Source of the DNA: Gallionella sp. UBA6045
Lineage (GTDB): Bacteria; Pseudomonadota; Gammaproteobacteria; Burkholderiales; Gallionellaceae
Length of the DNA: 23,279 bases
Direction of reading: 5' to 3'
Assembly (NCBI GenBank): GCA_002429165.1
Contig: DIYV01000165.1
Coordinates: 22,137 to 45,415 of the forward strand
The notes under the pieces are model-generated. The model searched no databases, had not been told where the DNA came from, and saw only the letters and a program-made list of their open reading frames with translations. This document shows, piece by piece, positions 15,339-23,222 of this stretch; the first letter of the stretch is position 1, and every line of letters starts with the position of its first letter. The position numbers and the translations under genes were made by a program.

Positions 15339-15457
15339 TGCTTGTTTAGGCTGGGCTAGATTCCGGCTTGCTGATCGCCTGGTTTAATTCGGCTTTCATG
15401 TACATCGTTGGAAAGGGTCATGCAGTAATTTGGTGTCCTCGACAGGAATCGAACCTG
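15338..15457 (+). pseudogene. Possible 5' remnant of a membrane protein (sensor kinase?) behind the response regulator
   Basis: An ATG overlaps the response regulator stop as TGATG, the usual coupling between a regulator and its kinase, but the frame stops after MLV at 15347. If that TAG is ignored, the same frame stays open for 36 codons and encodes a hydrophobic stretch, GLLIAWFNSAFMYIVGK (15365-15415), like the first transmembrane helix of a sensor kinase, before running into the tRNA. This may be a decayed kinase start; it could equally be chance. Confidence 0.3.
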
Positions 15458-15505
15458 TAATTGACCCTTAGGAGGGGCCGGTTATATCCATTTAACTACG
15501 AGGAC
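15431..15505 (-). tRNA. tRNA-Arg (anticodon CCU)
   Basis: The minus strand folds as a complete 75-nt tRNA. The acceptor stem is GTCCTCG/CGAGGAC with encoded ACCA at the 3' end, the D arm is GTTA...TAAC, the anticodon stem GGCCC/GGGTC encloses the loop CTCCTAA (anticodon CCT), and the T arm is ACAGG TTCGATT CCTGT. It decodes the AGG arginine codon. The 3' end faces the response regulator side. tRNA 3' ends are common integration sites, but no integrase or repeated tRNA end is visible here. Confidence 0.95.
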
Positions 15506-15557
15506 AGCGGCGCGTATTTTAGCTCAATCGTGGCGCGACTGACATGACACATTTCAA

Positions 15558-16763
15558 ATGACACGCTATAAGTTGCCCGCCACCGTGATCGCGATCGGCC
15601 TCGTCAGTTTTTTTAACGACCTGGCTTCGGAGATGGTGACGCCATTCATACCGATACTGATTGCCACGGTGTTGGGCGCCGGACCGGTGATTTTGGGTCT
15701 GGTTGAAGGCGTGGCGGATGCGGCGGCGAGCATATTCAAACTGTGGGCGGGGCATTATTCGGATCGCAAGCACGGAAGAAGAAAAAAGATGATGGTGTTC
15801 GGCTATGGCTTGTCCAATCTGGCGCGCCCGCTGTTGGGCCTGGTGTCGAACTGGGGCGCGCTGCTGTTGCTGCGCAGCCTGGATCGCGCCGGCAAGGGTT
15901 TGCGCAATGCGCCGCGCGACGCGCTGCTGGCGGACAGTGCTCGTGCGGAGATACATGGTCTGGCCTATGGTTTTCATCGCGCGATGGACAATGCCGGCGC
16001 GCTGGGCGGCACGCTGCTCGCCGTTGCCGCGTTGAGCTGGATGCACTGGCCGGTGAGCGAAGTGATCCTGTGGTCGGGCGTGCCGGGCGTGCTTGTGCTG
16101 CTGGTACTGATCTTCGGCGTGCGCGAACCTCCGCTCACGCCCGAACCCGCGGGTCTGAAAGCGGAACAGGAAAGACAGCCCATCCAGCTTTCCTGGACCT
16201 TGCTTTCGCCCATCATGCGCCGCTATCTGTTGGTGCTGGTGCTGTTCACCTTTGCGCGCGCATCGGAGACATTCATACTGCTGCGCGGCAATGAGCTGGG
16301 CATGAGCCTGGTGCACGTATTGTTGCTTTGGGCGCTGCTCAATATCTGCAAATCCGCGGCATCGCTGCCGGGCGGCCGCATGGCGGATGCGTTCGGCAAG
16401 CAGCGCATTACCATCATCAGCTGGTCGGGCTATGCGCTGAGTTTTGTTCTGCTCGGTCTGGTCGAACACAGCAGTTCACTGTGGTTCGCCACCGTGCTCT
16501 ATGGCCTGCTGATCGGGTTGGGCGAGGGTTCGGAGCGCGCATTGATCAGTCTGTATGCCGACGAGCGCGAACGCGGTACCGCGTTTGGCTGGTATCATCT
16601 CGCAGTGGGTATCAGTGCGATCCCGGCCGGGGTGTTGTTCGGTACGATCTGGCATTACTGGAATGCCGGCGACGCGTTTTTATTCGCAGGGGCACTGTCG
16701 TTGCTGAGCGTGCTGTTGCTGCGCTTCTGGAGTTTCAGGGATATATCGATCGGAGTGAAATAA
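15558..16763 (+). CDS. MFS transporter of unknown substrate
   Basis: A 401-aa, roughly 12-helix major facilitator. GLVSFFNDLASEMVTPFIPI in helix 1, GHYSDRKHGRRKKMMVFGY in the 2-3 loop (the MFS signature loop) and RSLDRAGKGLRNAPRDAL define a widespread proteobacterial branch with no firm substrate. The second half has GGRMADAFGKQ in the 8-9 loop. The stop is one base from the start of the peroxiredoxin gene, so the two are cotranscribed and probably translationally coupled. Export of a toxic compound or an oxidised metabolite is a guess from that pairing only. Confidence 0.88.
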   Translation: MTRYKLPATVIAIGLVSFFNDLASEMVTPFIPILIATVLGAGPVILGLVEGVADAAASIFKLWAGHYSDRKHGRRKKMMVFGYGLSNLARPLLGLVSNWGALLLLRSLDRAGKGLRNAPRDALLADSARAEIHGLAYGFHRAMDNAGALGGTLLAVAALSWMHWPVSEVILWSGVPGVLVLLVLIFGVREPPLTPEPAGLKAEQERQPIQLSWTLLSPIMRRYLLVLVLFTFARASETFILLRGNELGMSLVHVLLLWALLNICKSAASLPGGRMADAFGKQRITIISWSGYALSFVLLGLVEHSSSLWFATVLYGLLIGLGEGSERALISLYADERERGTAFGWYHLAVGISAIPAGVLFGTIWHYWNAGDAFLFAGALSLLSVLLLRFWSFRDISIGVK

Positions 16764-16764
16764 A

Positions 16765-17310
16765 ATGAAGTGGTTGGCCATAGTTGCAGTGTTGATCGTG
16801 TTCGCTGCGTTGCTGGTGGCACGCGCAGCGCGTGCCGGTGAATTGCCGAAAGTGGGTGAGCCCGCGCCGGATTTCAATCTGCACGACCAGAATGGAAAAT
16901 TGCATACCCTGGGCGAATATCGCGGAAAGTGGCTGGTGCTGTATTTTTATCCCAAGGACGACACGCCGGGTTGCACAGAGGAGGCATGCGCGTTTCGCGA
17001 CGACCTCAACCAGATCACCAAACTCGGTGCACAAGTGGTGGGTGTGAGCGTGGACGACACCAGCAGTCATGCGGAATTCGCCAAGAAATATCATTTGCCG
17101 TTTCCGTTGCTGGCCGACAAGACCACCGAGACGGCGGCGCGATATGGTGCGCTGATGAATTTATGGCTGATCAAGTTTGCGCGGCGCTACACATTCTTGA
17201 TCGACCCGCAAGGCAATATCAATAAAGTCTATCTGAGCGTGGAAACCTCGCGACACTCCAAACAGATCATTGACGATCTGAAGAAGTTAACGGGACCCGG
17301 TAAGGTATAA
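16765..17310 (+). CDS. Exported or membrane-anchored peroxiredoxin, PrxQ/Bcp type
   Basis: A thiol peroxidase of the PrxQ/Bcp subfamily. The peroxidatic Cys70 lies in YPKDDTPGCTEEAC and the resolving Cys75 is five residues later, the atypical two-Cys layout of this branch. VGVSVDDTSSHAEFAKKYHLPFPLLAD and RYTFLIDPQG complete the fold. Unlike cytosolic Bcp it begins with a hydrophobic signal (residues 4-20) followed by ARAARAG, so it should act in the periplasm, either cleaved or anchored. A GGAG ribosome binding site lies inside the end of the MFS gene, and the ATG starts one base after that gene's stop. Confidence 0.92.
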   Translation: MKWLAIVAVLIVFAALLVARAARAGELPKVGEPAPDFNLHDQNGKLHTLGEYRGKWLVLYFYPKDDTPGCTEEACAFRDDLNQITKLGAQVVGVSVDDTSSHAEFAKKYHLPFPLLADKTTETAARYGALMNLWLIKFARRYTFLIDPQGNINKVYLSVETSRHSKQIIDDLKKLTGPGKV

Positions 17311-17437
17311 TCACGCACTGTTTGCTATAGGTGCGCGCGGGCATCTGGTTTTCCCTCCCTGCAAGAATGGAGGGGTGAAACGCAAATGCCACGACCTATG
17401 CGTTGATCTTCCCCATTTAATCTTTTCAAAAAAATCT

Positions 17438-19363
17438 ATGCCGTTTATCACTCTGGACAAGGCGAGTCTCGCCTTTGGTCATGTCGCATTACTGGATCAT
17501 GCCGATTTTCAGCTCGACGAGGGCGAGCGGGTCGGGCTTATCGGGCGCAACGGCGGCGGCAAGTCGAGCATGATGCGCGTGCTGGCGGGGCAGGCCAGTC
17601 ACGTTGAGAAACGCCTGGATGACGGCCTGGTGTGGCGTCAGCCCACAGCGCGCATCTGCTACGTCAGCCAGGAGCCGGTGCTGGATGCCGATGACACGGT
17701 GTTCGATGCGGTGGCGAAGGGTCTGGGCAAGCTGCAGAAGCTGCTGCACGATTATCACCATGTATCCCATCAACTCTCCGAACCGGACGCGGACTTCGAC
17801 AAACTGCTGGAAGAAATGCAGCACCTGCAGACTCAATTGGAATCACAAGACGGCTGGCAGGTCGAGGCGCGCATCGAGACCGCGATCACCAAACTGGATC
17901 TGGATCCCGACAAGCGCGTCGGCGACATGTCCGGCGGGCAGCGCAAACGCGTGGCATTGGCACAGGCGCTGGTGGCGGAGCCGGATGTGCTGATACTCGA
18001 CGAGCCGACCAACCATCTGGATTTCGCCTCGATCGAATGGCTGGAAGGACTGCTGAACAATTTCAACGGCGCAGTGTTGTTCGTCACCCATGACCGGCGC
18101 TTTCTGGACAATGTCGCAACACGCATCGTCGAACTGGATCGCGGCAAGCTGGCGAGTTTTCCCGGCACTTTTTCCGCCTATCAGGCGATCAAGGAACGCA
18201 TGTTGAGCGACGAGGCGGTGGTGAATGCCAAGTTCGACAAGGTGCTGGCCCAGGAAGAAGTATGGTTGCGCCAGGGCGTGAAGGCCCGCCGCACCCGCAA
18301 CGAGGGACGCGTGCTGCGTCTGGAACAGTTGCGCCGCGACCGTGCCGCGCGCCGCGAGAAAGTCGGCAAGGTCGAGATGGCCGTGGATACCGGCGAACGT
18401 TCCGGCAAGCTGGTTGCTGAGCTGGAGCATGTCAGCAAGGCGTATGGCGACCGCAAGTTCATCGATGATTTTTCCTGCCGCATCCAGCGCGGCGACAAGA
18501 TCGGCCTGCTCGGCCCGAACGGTTGCGGCAAGAGCACGCTGCTGAAAATCATTCTGGGTAACCTGGAGCCGGATAGCGGCAAGGTAAAGCTGGGCACGAA
18601 AATCTCGGTGGCCTATTTCGACCAGTTGCGCGAACAACTCGATGACGAGGCCACGCTCGCCGACACCATCAGCCAAGGCTCGGATTTCGTCGAGATCGGC
18701 GGGCAGAAGAAGCATGTCATCAGCTACCTTGGCGACTTTCTGTTCGCGCCGGAACGTGCCCGTTCGCCGGTCAAGAGCTGTTCCGGAGGAGAGCGCAACC
18801 GCCTGCTGCTGGCGCGGTTGTTCACCCAACCCGCCAACGTGCTGGTGCTCGACGAACCGACCAACGATCTTGACATCGAAACGCTGGAACTGCTTGAAGA
18901 GCTGCTGGCGCAATATGACGGCACGTTGTTTCTGGTCAGCCACGACCGGGCCTTTCTCGACAACGTCGTGACGCAGGTAATCGCCTTCGAGGGTGACGGC
19001 AAGCTGATCGAATACGTCGGCGGCTATGAGGACTGGGTGCGGGTGAAAAAATATCAGGCAACGGCTGCTTCGGCCAAACCTGCTGCCTCAACGCCGCCGC
19101 GCGCGGCACCCGCGCCGGTTGAAAAAGCCAAACCGGCAAGCAAGCTGAGTTTCAAGGAGGCACGCGAACTGGAAGAGCTGCCCAAACGCATCGAGGTTCT
19201 GGAGCGCGAACAGGGCGACATCGCCGCGCATCTTGCCGATGGCACCATCTTCCGCAACGACGCCAAACGCGCCAAGCAACTGCAAATACGCAACGAGGAA
19301 ATCGAGACAGAAGTGTCGGCGGCGATGGCGCGGTGGGAAGAACTGGAAAAACGAAAAGGCTAG
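17438..19363 (+). CDS. uup: ABC-F family ATPase Uup
   Basis: A 641-aa cytosolic ABC-F protein with two ATPase cassettes. Cassette 1 has Walker A GRNGGGKSS near 36-44, signature MSGGQRKR from 164 and Walker B VLILDEPTNHLD near 184-195. Cassette 2 has GPNGCGKST at 359-367, CSGGERNR from 448 and VLVLDEPTNDLD from 468. An Ala/Pro-rich linker leads to a C-terminal coiled coil (about 565-641, LSFKEARELEELPKRI onward), which marks the Uup branch. Uup proteins act on ribosomes or DNA; loss raises transposon excision in E. coli. The start at 17438 (MPFITLD) fits the family. An in-frame GTG at 17375 behind GGAGG would add 21 unconserved residues and is the alternative. Confidence 0.93.
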   Translation: MPFITLDKASLAFGHVALLDHADFQLDEGERVGLIGRNGGGKSSMMRVLAGQASHVEKRLDDGLVWRQPTARICYVSQEPVLDADDTVFDAVAKGLGKLQKLLHDYHHVSHQLSEPDADFDKLLEEMQHLQTQLESQDGWQVEARIETAITKLDLDPDKRVGDMSGGQRKRVALAQALVAEPDVLILDEPTNHLDFASIEWLEGLLNNFNGAVLFVTHDRRFLDNVATRIVELDRGKLASFPGTFSAYQAIKERMLSDEAVVNAKFDKVLAQEEVWLRQGVKARRTRNEGRVLRLEQLRRDRAARREKVGKVEMAVDTGERSGKLVAELEHVSKAYGDRKFIDDFSCRIQRGDKIGLLGPNGCGKSTLLKIILGNLEPDSGKVKLGTKISVAYFDQLREQLDDEATLADTISQGSDFVEIGGQKKHVISYLGDFLFAPERARSPVKSCSGGERNRLLLARLFTQPANVLVLDEPTNDLDIETLELLEELLAQYDGTLFLVSHDRAFLDNVVTQVIAFEGDGKLIEYVGGYEDWVRVKKYQATAASAKPAASTPPRAAPAPVEKAKPASKLSFKEARELEELPKRIEVLEREQGDIAAHLADGTIFRNDAKRAKQLQIRNEEIETEVSAAMARWEELEKRKG

Positions 19364-19396
19364 AAGCTGTGACTTGCCCGGCGTCTTTGTGCCGGC

Positions 19397-20095
19397 CTAG
19401 GACAGCCCCACGTAGATATTCTGCACGTCATCGTCGGCATCAAGCGCTTCGAGAAATGCTTCCACTTCTTCGCGTTCGGCCTCGGTCAGCGTCACAGTGT
19501 TTTTCGGCCGATAGCCCAGTTGTGCGGAAAGCACGGTAAATCCGTGGGCGGGCAATGCGCGGCATACGGCATCCAGATCGGTTGCATCGGTGAGAAACAG
19601 TGTCGCGCCGTTTTCGGCGGGCTCGAAATCCTGCGCACCGGCCTCGATGGCCGCCAGTTCCGCGTCTGCATCTGCCGAGTCAGGCATCGCCTCTATCATG
19701 CCCTGATGATTGAAATCCCATGAGACCGAACCGGATGCGCCCAGTTGTCCCTTGCGAAACAACATGCGGATGTTGGGGTAAGTGCGGTTGGCATTGTCCG
19801 TCAGGCACTCGACGATCACCGGCACATGGTGCGGTGCGAATCCTTCGTAGGTAAGGCGTTCCAGACTCATCCCTTCGTCGAGCAGGCCCGCGCCTTTTTT
19901 GATCGCGCGTTCCAGCGTCTCGCGGGGCATGGAGGATTTTTTGGCCTGCTCAACCACCAGGCGCAAGCGCGGATTCATGTCCGGGTCGGCACCGGCGCGC
20001 GCCGCAACCATGATTTCCTTGGATAGCTTGCCGAAAATGCGGCCCTTTGCATTGGCTGCAATTTCCTTGTGTCTGGCTTTCCATTGGGCGCCCAT
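19397..20095 (-). CDS. YebC/PmpR-family protein
   Basis: A 232-aa member of the YebC/TACO1 family. The start [20 protein letters not shown], then [15 protein letters not shown] and [27 protein letters not shown], are family-defining; [23 protein letters not shown] and the acidic C-terminal [17 protein letters not shown] complete it. The family was long labelled a transcriptional regulator; more recent work links it to translation through difficult (proline-rich) stretches on the ribosome. It starts two bases after the stop of the 78-aa membrane protein, so they are coupled, and it converges on uup. yebC as symbol is avoided because proteobacteria often have two paralogues (YebC and YeeN). Confidence 0.92.
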   Translation of the reverse strand: MGAQWKARHKEIAANAKGRIFGKLSKEIMVAARAGADPDMNPRLRLVVEQAKKSSMPRETLERAIKKGAGLLDEGMSLERLTYEGFAPHHVPVIVECLTDNANRTYPNIRMLFRKGQLGASGSVSWDFNHQGMIEAMPDSADADAELAAIEAGAQDFEPAENGATLFLTDATDLDAVCRALPAHGFTVLSAQLGYRPKNTVTLTEAEREEVEAFLEALDADDDVQNIYVGLS

Positions 20096-20097
20096 AT

Positions 20098-20334
20098 CTA
20101 GTCTCTTGTTAAATCGTGGCGTTTATCATCTTTGCTTTTTTGATCCCGCTTGCTCAGGCGCCAAACAAACACGGCGATCACCAGCGCGGCGAGGATTGCC
20201 AGAATTTCTATGGACCAGGAAATGTCCTGGACGGCCTCTCTTTGCGTCATGTTCAGACCGGCCCTCGCATTTCCAGCCGAAAAAACCGTTCCGACCGCGG
20301 CAAACAAAACAACAATGTTCTTTGTCATCTTCAT
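20098..20334 (-). CDS. Small exported membrane protein, 78 aa
   Basis: I do not recognise this family with confidence. The protein has an N-terminal signal peptide (residues 1-25, [18 protein letters not shown], likely cut after ARA), a short exposed part ([15 protein letters not shown]), one transmembrane helix (about 42-59, [17 protein letters not shown]) and a very charged cytoplasmic tail ([17 protein letters not shown]). The NMTQ..V..IS segment ahead of the helix is loosely like the first helix of cytochrome c oxidase subunit II, but the cupredoxin domain is absent. It sits between folD and yebC in the same orientation. The ribosome binding site is weak. Confidence 0.7.
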   Translation of the reverse strand: MKMTKNIVVLFAAVGTVFSAGNARAGLNMTQREAVQDISWSIEILAILAALVIAVFVWRLSKRDQKSKDDKRHDLTRD

Positions 20335-20387
20335 AACTGATATTCGTCCTGCATCCTGATAATCGTTCTGACAGTAACTATTCGCAA

Positions 20388-21248
20388 CTATTTACCAAAT
20401 CCTGATATCCGCTCTGCCGACTGCACGGTGTTCGCCACCAGCATGGTGATGGTCATCGGGCCGACACCGCCGGGGACGGGGGTGATCCAGCCGGCGACTT
20501 TTTTCGCGGAATCGAAATCCACGTCGCCGCACAGTTTGCCGTTGTCCATGCGGTTGATACCGACATCGATCACTGCTGCGCCCGGCTTGATCATGTCGCC
20601 GGTGATCATCTTTGCCCTGCCGGTGGCGACAACGAGAATGTCGGCATCGCGGGTGAACCTGGCAAGGTCTACGGTCTTCGAGGTGCAGATCGTGACGGTG
20701 GCGTTGGCCTGCAGCAGCATCAGCGCCATCGGTTTGCCGACGATGTTGCTGCGCCCGACCACCACGGCGTGCTTGCCTTCGATGGACACGCCGCTTTTTT
20801 CCAGCAGCTTCATCGCACCGTAAGGCGTGCAAGGCGCAAAGCGCATATTGCCGGTGACCAGCGCGCCGACATTCACCGGATTAAAACCGTCCACATCCTT
20901 GTCCGGGCTGATGGCCTCCAGCACTTTGCTGCTGTCGATGTGCTTCGGTACCGGCAGTTGCACCAGGATGCCGTGTATCTTCGGATCGTTATTGAGCGCG
21001 GCGATCTTGTCCAGCAGCGCGGCTTCGGGTGTGTCGGCGGACATGACGATGTGTTCCGAATGCAGTCCCAACTCGGCGCAGGCCTTCACCTTGTTCGCGA
21101 CATAAACCCTGGAGGCGGGATCTTCGCCGACGATGATGACCGCCAATCCCGGCGTGACGCCGCGCGCCTTCAGCGCATCGGCGCGGATTTTCCACTCGGC
21201 GCGCACCTGTTGCGCAATAGCTTTCCCGTCGATGATATGTGCGGTCAT
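20388..21248 (-). CDS. folD: Bifunctional methylenetetrahydrofolate dehydrogenase/methenyltetrahydrofolate cyclohydrolase
   Basis: FolD interconverts methylene-, methenyl- and 10-formyl-tetrahydrofolate with NADP, feeding one-carbon units to purine and formyl-methionine synthesis. The 286-aa protein carries Tyr49 and the catalytic Lys53 ([12 protein letters not shown]), [10 protein letters not shown] at 94-103, Asp120 in PDKDVDGF, the nucleotide-binding GRSNIVGKP at 165-173 and the C-terminal [11 protein letters not shown]. The start at 21248 (MTAHIIDGK) is set by family length and a GAGGAA ribosome binding site; a 20-residue upstream extension has no conserved content. It lies 16 bp downstream of ppa. 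Confidence 0.96.
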   Translation of the reverse strand: MTAHIIDGKAIAQQVRAEWKIRADALKARGVTPGLAVIIVGEDPASRVYVANKVKACAELGLHSEHIVMSADTPEAALLDKIAALNNDPKIHGILVQLPVPKHIDSSKVLEAISPDKDVDGFNPVNVGALVTGNMRFAPCTPYGAMKLLEKSGVSIEGKHAVVVGRSNIVGKPMALMLLQANATVTICTSKTVDLARFTRDADILVVATGRAKMITGDMIKPGAAVIDVGINRMDNGKLCGDVDFDSAKKVAGWITPVPGGVGPMTITMLVANTVQSAERISGFGK

Positions 21249-21264
21249 TCGGGTTCCTCGCAGT

Positions 21265-21813
21265 TCAGAATTGCGGCTTGTCGGGGGATTGCTGGAAATT
21301 CTCGACACCCAGCATGATCTCCTTGCGGGCTTCTTCTATGCCTTCCCAGCCACCTATCTTCACCCACTTGTTGGGCTCAAGATCCTTGTAGTGCGCGAAG
21401 AAATGCTCGATTTGCTGGAGGACGATGGGGGGTAGTTCCGTATAATCCTTCAGTCCGCGATACAGTGTGGATAGTTTGTCTACCGGAACAGCCAGCACCT
21501 TCGCATCATGGCCCGACTCGTCTTCCATCTTCAGTACCGCAAGCGGGCGGCAGCGCACCACCACGCCGCTGTTCAGCGGTACCGGGGTAATGACCAGCAC
21601 ATCGACCGGATCGCCGTCGTCGGATAATGTGTGCGGAATGTATCCATAGTTGCAAGGGTAGTGCATCGCAGTGTTCATGAAGCGATCCACGAAGATTGCC
21701 CCGGATTCCTTGTCCACTTCATATTTGACTGGCTCGCCGTGTTGCGGGATTTCGATGATGACGTTGAAATCGTCGGGGAGATTTTGTCCGGACGGGACTT
21801 TGTTCAAACTCAT
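21265..21813 (-). CDS. ppa: Inorganic pyrophosphatase
   Basis: Family I soluble pyrophosphatase that hydrolyses PPi and so pulls biosynthetic reactions forward. The 182 residues fit the hexameric bacterial enzyme. Active-site residues are visible as Glu21, Lys30, Glu32, Arg44, Tyr56 and the metal-binding Asp66, Asp68 and Asp71 in [10 protein letters not shown]. It is the first gene of the minus-strand series ppa-folD-78-aa protein-yebC, with gaps of 16, 53 and 2 bp. Identification is firm. Confidence 0.96.
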   Translation of the reverse strand: MSLNKVPSGQNLPDDFNVIIEIPQHGEPVKYEVDKESGAIFVDRFMNTAMHYPCNYGYIPHTLSDDGDPVDVLVITPVPLNSGVVVRCRPLAVLKMEDESGHDAKVLAVPVDKLSTLYRGLKDYTELPPIVLQQIEHFFAHYKDLEPNKWVKIGGWEGIEEARKEIMLGVENFQQSPDKPQF

Positions 21814-22484
21814 TATGCTGCGCCTTATTGGATAAAAATGAAGGCGCGAATTGTAGCATAGAGCCTATGCCGGGCTACTGACGCAGGTGCGGGATGATGC
21901 GCACGCTGGAACGTGAGGTGCCGATGAAGCCCGAAATATCGAAAAGTGTCGTGCCACCGATAGTCTGGCCGCTCACTTAAAATGTTGGGATTGAAATTGA
22001 CAAAAGGCCGTCCCGTATACGATATGCAATCATCTTAATGTGCTGCGCGTAACCGGAACTTTTCCAAATTCTGCTAACAACACATATGAGATATTGACCG
22101 AAATTGCCGCGAACATCCGGTTCTCGGTGCGGATTCTGACGATCTTATGAAAATGCTATCGGCTCGTCATGCTGGGATGTCCGCTTTCAATTTTTTCAAA
22201 TCGTCACTTTCGACTCACTCCTGCTGTTCGACGCTACAGTTGATGAGCGGCAGCTTCAAAGGAGCAACGCTCAGCTTGCTGGCTCTAATAATTGGCGCTG
22301 TTCATTGACCACGTATAAGCGTTATAGGTGGATATGTGTTATTGACTCTTGCAAGTAATTTTCAGAGAAAATTGTGTGGCAATCGGATTATAAGCAATCT
22401 TCTGAGGATCATCTTATGAGCAATCTTGACGATAAGATATTATTATATTCACCCTACCAGTGCAGGATTTAAACTAATAAAATT
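21814..22484. other. Gene-poor intergenic region, possibly holding decayed DNA
   Basis: These 671 bp upstream of ppa and the tehA-like gene contain no supported intact gene. A minus-strand frame at 21875-21976 encodes 33 residues (SGQTIGGTTLFDISGF..., ending RIIPHLRQ) that read like an ordinary protein C-terminus but have a stop directly before them. The rest is of mixed, lower GC content with scattered stops in all frames. Close to the downstream gene there is a direct repeat (separate entry). Confidence 0.5.
22388..22427. repeat. Direct repeat upstream of the tehA-like gene
   Basis: TTATAAGCAATCTT at 22388-22401 and TTATGAGCAATCTT at 22414-22427 match at 13 of 14 positions, 26 bp apart. 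They end 57 bp before the tehA-like start codon, a position suited to an operator or promoter-proximal regulator site. A direct repeat in AT-rich DNA could also have arisen by slippage. Confidence 0.5.
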
Positions 22485-23222
22485 ATGAAAAACTCAACGC
22501 TTCCTGCTTCATTTTTTGGGATAGTACTCGGTTTGTCCGGCATGGGACAGGCATGGCGTGTGGCCGTGCCACTGTGGGGAATGCCTCACTGGATTGGAGA
22601 GGGCGTGCTGTTATTGGCTACGGTGGTCTGGCTTGCACTTCTGATTTTCTATGTGATACAGGCCTTGCGAAGTCCCCTGCTGGTTCGCAGCGAATTTCAG
22701 CACCCCGTGCAAGGCAGTATGCCGGCGCTGCTTGCCGCCACTACGCTGTTGATCGCTCTGGCTGCTGTTCCATATTCCCGTTCTTTAGCCTATATCCTGA
22801 TGATAGTTGGCATCAGCTGGCACCTGGTATTTTCCCTATGGCATACCGGCACCATGTGGAAGGGCGGGCGTAACGCCCTGGATACAGCGCCCACACTTTA
22901 TTTACCCACGGTGGCAGGAAATTTCACCAGTGCTGCCGCCCTTGGTGCATTGGGGCATCCCGATTGGGGATGGCTATTCATGGGTGCGGGGATTTTCTCG
23001 TGGCTGGCATTGGAATCACTTGTAATCCAGCGAATTTTGCATCCGCATGCGGTTCCCACCGAACAACGAGCATTGCTCGGTATCCAGTTTGCACCACCCG
23101 TAGTGTGTTCCATGGCCTGGCTTGCAGTGAGTCCCGGCAGCAGCGACCATTGGTTGCTTATGCTGTGGGGTTACGGCTTATTTCAGATGTTGCTGGGTAT
23201 CAGACTGACAAGCTGGTTTTGA
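22485..23222 (+). CDS. TehA/SLAC1-family anion channel or transporter, interrupted by an in-frame stop
   Basis: A polytopic membrane protein of the TehA/SLAC1 (TDT) family: LPASFFGIVLGLSGMGQAWR at the start, PTLYLPTVAGNFTSAAALGALG in the middle and WGYGLFQMLLGIRL near the end are characteristic. Members carry small anions or give tellurite and antiseptic resistance. Only 245 residues are read before a TGA at 23220-23222, whereas the family has about 310-330 residues and ten helices. The same frame continues past the stop to the window end as AQPFSPAYWAFTFGIASAT, which is the expected next segment (the SYWAFTFG helix of TehA). The gene is therefore probably a recent nonsense pseudogene, or is read through. 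The ribosome binding site is weak. Confidence 0.85.
   Translation: MKNSTLPASFFGIVLGLSGMGQAWRVAVPLWGMPHWIGEGVLLLATVVWLALLIFYVIQALRSPLLVRSEFQHPVQGSMPALLAATTLLIALAAVPYSRSLAYILMIVGISWHLVFSLWHTGTMWKGGRNALDTAPTLYLPTVAGNFTSAAALGALGHPDWGWLFMGAGIFSWLALESLVIQRILHPHAVPTEQRALLGIQFAPPVVCSMAWLAVSPGSSDHWLLMLWGYGLFQMLLGIRLTSWF

Noticed and set aside
15431..15505. Genomic island integrated at tRNA-Arg
   Set aside because: No integrase, no second copy of the tRNA 3' end, and no clear composition step across the region within the window.
15519..16469. 316-codon minus-strand frame opposite the MFS gene
   Set aside because: Composition (Gln/Arg/His-rich) is that of an antisense shadow; the plus-strand MFS protein has clear family motifs and membrane helices.
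17375..17437. Upstream GTG start for uup with a GGAGG-like site
   Set aside because: The 21 extra residues have no family support, and the GGAGG belongs to a small CCCTCC/GGAGGG hairpin. Kept as an alternative only.
19377..19396. CCGGC/GCCGG hairpin between uup and the YebC-family gene as a bidirectional terminator
   Set aside because: The stem is only about five pairs and there is no T-run on either strand.
21249..21308. 20-residue N-terminal extension of FolD
   Set aside because: FolD begins at MTAHIIDGK; a good ribosome binding site precedes the ATG at 21248, and the extension overlaps the ppa end.
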